From: Corynespora cassiicola
Lineage: Eukaryota > Ascomycota > Dothideomycetes > Pleosporales > Corynesporascaceae
Length of the DNA: 64,000 nt
Direction: 5' to 3'
Assembly: GCA_022059125.1 (NCBI GenBank)
Contig: JAEUWY010000004.1
Coordinates: 1,054,001 to 1,118,000 of the forward strand
Part shown: positions 57,497-64,000 of the stretch, one piece after another
Position numbering within the stretch: position 1 is the stretch's first letter
Layout of the letters: every line of letters begins with the position of its first letter
Position numbers and translations under genes: made by a program
The notes under the pieces: generated by a model
Told to the model about the DNA's origin: nothing
Databases searched by the model: none
Seen by the model: the letters and a program-made list of their open reading frames with translations, nothing else

Positions 57497-59346
57497 ACGT
57501 AAAGGATAAGCGAGTTAGACAGATAAGCGAGTCGGACAGCCTCTCTAACAGCCCTAACGCAAGCCACCTACATCTATTATACTATAATAAAAAAAAGTCT
57601 AATCAGCCTACAAAGAGGCTTTAGTAATTCTTACTTTTTTAGCTATTTAAAATAACTTTATTTAAGATGTCTAACGCGCTGCTTCTGCGTATAGTATTTT
57701 TTATACTATACTAAATAATTAACGCGCTGGACGATCTACGCAATGTAATTACTAGCTTAACTTAAAGCAGCTAACTAAAATTAAAAAAAAAGTAGTTATT
57801 ACTTATATTTTTAAGCTAGATTTATAAGAATTCGCGTCTACGCTAAGTACTATATATAATATAGCTAATTAGTTGCTTACTACGCGAGGCGCGGGCAATA
57901 TTAATATTAAATAGTTTAATAACTTTATTAAGCGTTAGCTAGACTTTTAAGTTTAATTAATCTGCTAGTAGAATTACTAGCAGGTTCTATACAAAAATTC
58001 TAAAATTATATATTTTTAGTTTAAGTTGCTATATTATATAAAAGAAAAGTATAGTATTTTTAATAAAAACACGTATAACTTTAATAAAACAGGCTTTATA
58101 ATAGATATAATATTAGCTTAGTTAGTAGTTACAGTATTAGATAGATAAAATTAATTTAAAAGTACTTAGCTAGATAATTATAAGTAGATTATAGTAATTT
58201 AGAGGATTAACGCATACAGTTAAGTAATTTTTTTCTTTATTATTTTTATAGATAAGTACTATTTTTTTTTATAGTATAAAAGTAATAATATTTTATTTAG
58301 CTAGTGTATATTACTTAGCGAGATAGGCTGGATAATAAATAAGCTAGACGTATATTAGCTAAAGTATTTTAATATCTATATTTAAAGCTGTATAATAAAA
58401 ACGTACTAACTACTTATTATTAACAGCTATATAAGCTATAACTTTTTCGCTTTTTAGAATCTCTGCAAAAAAAGTAAAATTATTACTTTCTATATACTTC
58501 TGTATTTATTATACTTTTTTTAGCTACTTAATATAAAGTATTTTTTGCTTTTAAAGCGTGTATATAGTAATAAAATCTTTAGCTTAGCACGCAATTATAT
58601 TAATTATATTAATAAAATTACTTTTCTGCCGGCTTTTAAAAAAGCTTTTAAATAATTTTTTACAGAGGCTAATATACGCGTAAATTTTTAAAAAGTAGAA
58701 ATAGTTTTATATAATTTAAAAGCCGTATTATTAAAGCTTAATATAAAAATACGTACGTTTATACTAGCCTCTAAAGCTATTTAGTAGAAGGCTAGAATAC
58801 CGAGTAACGCGTACGAGCTAAATACTTAGTTAATATTAATTTAAAACAGAATTAGAAAATATAAAAGTTTATTACTAGCTTTAATTATTAAAGTGCTTAC
58901 TTAGTTTAATAAAAGTGCTGTAATACTAATTTATAAAGTTATATTACTTTATACGTAAGTTAAAAACTTTTAAAAAGCTAATAAAGCTGCTATACAGCGT
59001 ATAAAGTAAAAAAAAAAGCGAATTTAGTGTAAAAAAACTTTAATAAAAGCTAAAAAGGCTGAAATTATTGCTTAAAAAGATGCTAAAAAGTAATTAAATA
59101 AGAAAACGCGTAAGAGTAAGGCTTGTTTTAATAGCAGCTAGTAGGTAAAAGCGCGCTGTACGCGCTGCAGAGAGTAAAAACATAACTTTTATATATATAA
59201 AACAGTAGTATAACTACTATAGTTACTTTCTATATTAATTTATTATTATGTTTTTTTAAAGTAGTTGAGTAGGTGGTAGTGCGCAGAGAGGCTGTCAGAG
59301 GGGCTATCCGACTCGCTTATCTGTCCGACTCGCTTATCTTTTACGT
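57497..59346. mobile_element. Fot1/pogo-type transposon, degenerate (1850 bp)
   Basis: TA-flanked, with ends ACGTAAAGGATAAGCGAG and complement, and the tandem AAGCGAGTYRGACA motif at both ends. The size is typical of Fot1 elements. It is inserted in gypsy copy C, and the empty site can be read in copy A. The interior holds a readable but broken pogo-class transposase on the plus strand. It is GC-richer than the gypsy relics. Confidence 0.8.
57600..59130 (+). pseudogene. Fot1/pogo transposase relic
   Basis: Across shifting frames with stops, the DNA reads as Fot1-like transposase. Recognisable pieces are STIYNIANQLLTTRG near 57,845-57,890 (second helix-turn-helix of the CENP-B-type domain), EKYSIFNKNTYNFNKTGF near 58,040-58,095 (family ETYNFDETGF, first catalytic Asp lost), a fragment matching the region before the second Asp near 58,420-58,500, and LPAFK-like sequence near 58,630. 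Dead copy. The assignment rests on recalled family motifs, so a profile search should confirm it. Confidence 0.65.
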
Positions 59347-60341
59347 TATATAAAAACTATAAACGTTACTAAAATAAAAATACTATTAAATATAAAAATT
59401 TAATATAACTATATTTTATAGCAGGATGTAAAAAAAAGTAAAAAATACATATACTAAAAAATAATTTTATTTATTTTATATTATAAATAAAAAAATACTA
59501 AAAAAATAATAGTAGATAATAAAGTACGTATTACTATAAATATCTAAAAATACAAAAAAAATTACTTTTAGTATTTTAGATATAGCTATTTATAATATTA
59601 TTTTAGAACTTTTATAGTTTAGAAAGTATAATTTATATATTAATTAGGTAAAAATAAAGCTTTTATTTATAAAACATAATTACGCTATTATATTAAAATT
59701 CATATATTAGTAGCGTTTAAAAGTAAATAAAATTATACTAAATAATATAAACAGTAAAAAATTTAATAAAACGTTTTAAAAAAAAAATTCTTTACTAAAT
59801 TTAATAAAAAACTACTAAATAAAAAAAAGTTTTTAAAAATAATTTACGTAATTTTTAAAATTTTTAAAAAATATAGTAAATAAAAATTTTTTTTTTAAAA
59901 AAAATAGATAATAAAATATTATTTAAGTGTTAGCTCTAAAACTATAAAATAGCTTTTTAAAAAAAAAACTATTTAACTTTTAAGCCTATTTACAGTTCAT
60001 TAAAAGAAATTCATAGTATTATATATAGTTAAATAAAAATTTTAAAAAAAATTTTATATATAAATTAATATTGGAAGCAGAATATTTAATTATTTTTATT
60101 TTTTTTAAAAAAATAAATCTCTACAGTTATATATAAATTTTAAAAAATTTAATAATATTATAATTAAAAATAGATATTTAATATTAAATATTTAGAAACT
60201 TAAAAATAAACTACTTAAAATATAAATATTTATAGTTTTAAATTTTAAAAATACGTATAATTTAATATATATAAAAAAAATAAAAAATAGAAAATAGTAT
60301 TCCGGATACAGTATAAGTATTATAAATATTTTATAATACTA

Positions 60342-62426
60342 CAGAGGGGTGACATTAAAAAAAAACCAACTTTTTTTTATACTTTTTAAACTATTATAAC
60401 TTTATGACTAAAAAAGTTATAAAAAAAGTAAAAACTTAGTTTTATAAGTTTCTACAGACTTCTTTTAAAAAAAACTAAATTTTTTTAGCTTATATAAATT
60501 TTTTAGCTTTAAAAAAAGTACTAAATAAGAAGTTAAAAAAAAACTAAATTTAATAGCGTTATTATTTTTTTTCTAGCGTAATATTTTTATTTTTTATCTT
60601 TTTATAGTAAAGCTATATATAGTATATAACTATAGTTTTTTTTTAAAAAATAACTTTCTATTCTAAAAAATTAATAAATTAAAAATTTTTTTTTTTAAAA
60701 AGTTTAATTATATTAGTAAGTTATAGATTACTAGTAACAAATTTAATTTTTTTTTATTACTAATTACACTATGTACTAATATTATAAAAATTAAAAAAAA
60801 AACTTCTTTTTAGTAGAAATTAGTTATTAATATTAAAATTTTATATTTTAATTACTATAATTAATTAAGTAATATTATTTATAAAAAAAGAATTAAATTA
60901 AAAATTATATACAGTTTATTTTTAAAAAACGGTTTGTTTATTTTTTTAGAAAAAGCTAAACTAAAGCTTTAAAATGTAAAAAAGTAGAAAGTTTTTTTTA
61001 AAATAAAATTTAAAATTAAACTAAATTATTATATATTACATTTATTATTTTAATTTTTATATTTTTAATAGCTATATTAAAATCTATAAAAACTTGTATT
61101 TAAAAATTAATAAAATTCTAAAAAAGTAATATAAATATTTAAAAAAATAAGATAAAAATAGATCTTAAAAGCAAAATATTTTTAATGTTAAAAAAAATAG
61201 ATTTATTTTAAGTTTTTTAATTTTTAGTATATATCTTATATTTATTATCTTTTTTTTAACAATTTTTTAAATACTATTTCAAAATAATTTCTATATTTAT
61301 ATTGCTTTAAAAATATATAAAAGTATATTTAGCTTATAGCTAGAAAGCTGTTTTATTTTTTAAAAAATAAAATTCTAAAAAACTTATAATAATTACTAAA
61401 AAAAATTATAAAATTAAGTTTTTTTCAAAAATTTATATAAAAGTACTAAAAAATATTTTTTTTAAAAAAAGCACTCTTAAAAAATTTTTATTAAATATTA
61501 AGAAATTCTAAATTATTAATAAAATGAAGTTTAAAGACTAAAAAATATATACTAAAATCTTTTAGTTTTTTTTTCAAAAAAAATCTAATTTTAAACTTAT
61601 TTTTTTAATTAAAAATATACTTTTTTTTACAAGTAGTATTATTATATATATATTGAATAAATATAACTTTTTTTTTCTAAAACTTATATTAAAAATACTA
61701 GTAAAACCAAAGTAATAGAAAAAATTAGTTTTTAACTATATTTTATCTATTTAAAGTTTTATTAAAAAGTACTTTTTTTTATATTAATTTATAATTTAAC
61801 TTTTTTAAGTGTTTATATTTATAAATTTATATTTAATATATTCTATTATATCTATATTTTAATTATAAAAGTTATTTAAATTTATAGAAATTTTTTAAGT
61901 AATTATTTTTACACTTTTAAAAATACTATTTTTTAAAAAATTAGTAAAAGCTTTTAACTCTATTATCTCTATAATAAAGTTATATAAAAAAAAACTGTTT
62001 TAAAATTTTTAAATAAAATATTAAAGTAAATAAAATTAAAATTTTATTATGTAATATATGCTTATATAAGCAATACTCTAATTTTCTAATCTATAATAAT
62101 TTAATTTTGAAATAATATATAAATATTTTTTTTCGTTATATATATATTACTAATAGATATTTATTTTATAAAATGAAAAATTAAAATTATACGCTAGAAA
62201 AAAAATAAATCAGCTTTTAAATTTGCAATTTTTTTTACTATACTTTTACTTTAAAATATTAGGTAATAAATATTATATAAGCTATATTTTATTCTTTTTA
62301 CAAGAAAAAAGCCTCTAAATCTCTTTAAAATTAATTTTTTTTTATTTTAATAGCTAGTCTAGTTACAGAGTTATACTAGTTTAAAAAGTATAACTTTTTT
62401 GGTTTTTTTTTAATATTACCTCTCTG
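60342..62426. mobile_element. Tc1/mariner-like transposon, degenerate copy 3 (2085 bp)
   Basis: TA-flanked, ends CAGAGGGGTGACATTA and TAATATTACCTCTCTG, a diverged version of the CAGTGGGGTGACACG terminus. Subterminal inverted segments (for example AAGTATAACTTTTTTGG on the right) resemble copy 2. The interior is too decayed to read a transposase. It marks the right break of gypsy copy C. Confidence 0.75.
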
Positions 62427-62492
62427 TACTAAGTTATTATAAGTAAACTGTACTATTAGTAAAAAATTATATTTAATTATTTTCTAAAAAGC

Positions 62493-62842
62493 TATAGAAG
62501 TTCTTTTTTTTAGTTTTACTAAACCAGAACTAAATAATAAATACAAATAATAAGTATAAATAGTAATAACGCTGGTTAGGCGTTTAACAAAACAGTAACT
62601 AAAAATAATAAAAAATATTTAGATTATTAATAAATATATAAGTAATTTCTATTCTGCAAGTACGTAAGTCGCGAAAATTATAATAGCTTTTTAAAAATTT
62701 ATTTATAAAATAAACTATTACAGAGTCTTAGGTATATATTAAACGCCTGACCAGCGTTATTACTGTTTATACTTATTATTCGTACTTATTATTTAGTTCT
62801 AGCTTAGTAAAGCTAAGAGAAAAGAACTTCTACAGCTCTTCA
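62493..62842. mobile_element. Small inverted-repeat element (MITE-like, about 350 bp)
   Basis: About 100-bp terminal inverted repeats: left arm about 62,493-62,595 (AGCTATAGAAGTTC ... AACGCTGGTTAGGCGTTTA), right arm about 62,735-62,842 reading the complement (TAAACGCCTGACCAGCGTT ... GAACTTCTACAGCT). Arm differences are nearly all C/T or G/A. The centre is about 140 bp with no ORF. Truncated relatives sit at the other edge of the block (27,837-28,115). Confidence 0.7.
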
Positions 62843-63477
62843 GATAAAATAAAATATTATTTTAAGGTTTTAAGGCTTTAAAGCTCTAAAGCAGTAATAT
62901 AAAAACCTATTTAAAATTATTATAATATTAAAGTAAATAATTATAATCTATAAACTGGTAAAGCTTTTTTTTTAATAAGTTATTAAGCTGTAGATTTTAA
63001 TTCTAATATATAGAAATACTATCTACTATACTAAAACTGTATAAAATAAACTTTTAATAAAAATTTTAAAATTACAGCTTTTTTAAATTACGGAAAAAGT
63101 ATTTTATTTTAATTAAAACTTATAATAAGTAAGCTGTTTTATAAAACTAAAATAGTTTATAGCTAATATAGTATAGTAATATAACTGCGATAGCTATAAT
63201 AGCTGTAATAATTTATAAAGTTTTAATTTTTACAGCTACGTTTAGCGTAGTTAGTATTATTTTAATAACTTCAGCTTACAGTAAAAATAACTTTTTTCTA
63301 AAACTTTAAATAAAGTTTTAGATAAAGCTTTAGTTAAAGTTTTTAGTACTAATAATAGATTAGAATTTAAACTTCAACTCTGTTACGTAGTGTTTCTATT
63401 TAAATATTCTACTTAGTAGATAGTTTTTTTTAATGAACTTTTAAAAGTGCTAAAAAAAAGTAATAGTTTAAGTAGTA

Positions 63478-63495
63478 GCAGCAGCAGCAGCAGCA
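63478..63495. repeat. (GCA)6 microsatellite
   Basis: Six GCA units preceded by AGTAGTA. It is notable as a CAG/CTG tract preserved in strongly AT-biased DNA. Confidence 0.85.
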
Positions 63496-63829
63496 ATCTA
63501 TATATTATATATTTTTTATATTTAAGTAACTGCTAATATGCGACAGTAATTATAAATTACATAATAACAGTTATAAAAAATGGTATTAATAGATAACTTT
63601 CAGCGTTAACAGTTTCTTTACTTAGTTAATTATATTTTCTCTCTTAGACTTTTACTATAAAAGTATATATTAATTTAATTTAATTTAAAAAGTTTAGTCT
63701 TTTTAATAGGCGACAGATCTATTTCTACTGCAATATATTAGATAATTAAGCTAATATTTATTTATAAATTTAAAATAACTTATAACTGCTTTTTAAGTGT
63801 TATATTTTTAGATATACTATATATACGCT

Positions 63830-64000
63830 TTATATCTAATATAATATATATAAATATATACTTTACTATTTCTAAATTATAAATAAAATTTAGTTTTTTT
63901 CCGTTTAGTAAATACAGACTAAAATTTAGTTTAAATTACTATTTTAGTATTTATTAGCGTAGTAATTTATTTTCTAATATTTAAAATAGATAATATTACT
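63830..64000 (-). repeat. Inverted copy of the repeat at 29,460-29,625
   Basis: Reads as the reverse complement of the sequence immediately left of gypsy copy A (shared landmarks TACGCTTTATATCTAATATA and CTATTTAGT-type tracts), with transition differences. It continues past the window end, so the full element is not visible. Confidence 0.65.

Larger units (their letters stand above)
53991..60341 (+). mobile_element. Gypsy copy C, broken and multiply interrupted
   Basis: Begins with an LTR of the 474-bp family carrying an internal deletion (53991 to about 54,224), then gag and pol collinear with copies A and B. It is split by the foldback at 54,778-55,819, a solo LTR at 56,017-56,395 and a Fot1-like relic at 57,497-59,346. 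It stops within reverse transcriptase at the Tc1 element starting at 60,342; the DNA beyond that Tc1 element does not continue the gypsy sequence. Joining across the insertions restores alignment to A and B and reveals the target duplications. Confidence 0.8.
27824..64000. other. AT-rich, RIP-degraded transposon block
   Basis: From about 27,830 to the window end the DNA is dominated by TA, AA and TT, nearly every frame is broken by stops, and recognisable transposon coding regions carry C-to-T/G-to-A changes, for example YLDD read as YLNN in gypsy reverse transcriptase. This is the signature of repeat-induced point mutation. Only the Tc1 element at 40,415-42,548 has an intact protein. Parts I cannot assign (28,415-29,634, 45,304-45,908, 52,826-53,412 and 62,843-63,800) look like more decayed repeat. 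The block could be an AT-isochore or part of a centromere or pericentromere. Confidence 0.85.
62843..64000. other. Right end of the AT-rich block, unassigned relics
   Basis: AT-rich but less extreme than the gypsy region. It contains a (GCA)6 tract at 63,478-63,495 and, from about 63,830, an inverted copy of sequence found at 29,460-29,625. No frame survives. Confidence 0.4.

Noticed and set aside
62843..64000. Telomere or subtelomere at the window end
   Set aside because: No TTAGGG-type repeats on either strand; the sequence simply continues as decayed transposon.

Overview
The window is filamentous-fungal (Pezizomycotina) nuclear DNA. Short spliceosomal introns with canonical GT..AG ends, a Zn2Cys6 regulator, Dal5-type and sugar MFS carriers, a fungal rhodopsin-domain membrane protein and a BUD22 homologue all point there. 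The species cannot be named from the sequence. No rRNA, tRNA, CRISPR array or telomere repeat was seen.

The window has two unlike halves. Bases 1 to about 27,830 are gene-bearing and of ordinary base composition. In order they hold: a spliced sugar-type MFS transporter (+); an aminoglycoside-phosphotransferase-like kinase (+); a rhodopsin-domain membrane protein (+); three minus-strand proteins of unknown function with membrane segments near their C-termini; a secreted, probably GPI-anchored 5'-nucleotidase (-) with CACGTG boxes upstream; BUD22 (-); a glycine-rich 15-residue-repeat protein (-); and a possible catabolic cluster. That cluster is a Dal5-type MFS carrier (-), a short-chain dehydrogenase (+) sharing a promoter region with it, a Zn2Cys6 regulator (+) and a class II ketose-bisphosphate-type aldolase (+). 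The set suggests uptake, oxidation and aldol cleavage of a sugar, polyol or sugar acid under a local regulator. The substrate is unknown.

A few bases after the aldolase stop codon the DNA becomes extremely AT-rich and stays so to base 64,000. This block is a nested pile of transposons carrying C-to-T/G-to-A damage typical of repeat-induced point mutation (RIP). It holds two near-complete Ty3/gypsy elements with 474-bp LTRs (A and B), a broken third copy (C), a second gypsy lineage split by later insertions, solo LTRs with 5-bp target duplications, a Fot1/pogo relic, two foldback elements of about 1 kb that share its ends, three Tc1/mariner elements and a small inverted-repeat element.

One Tc1 element (40,415-42,548) stands out. 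Its transposase is intact after removal of two canonical introns (348 aa, DD34E) and does not show the damage of its neighbours, so it probably arrived after RIP and may still be active. The aldolase, and perhaps the rest of the cluster, lies against this presumed heterochromatin, which could affect its expression.
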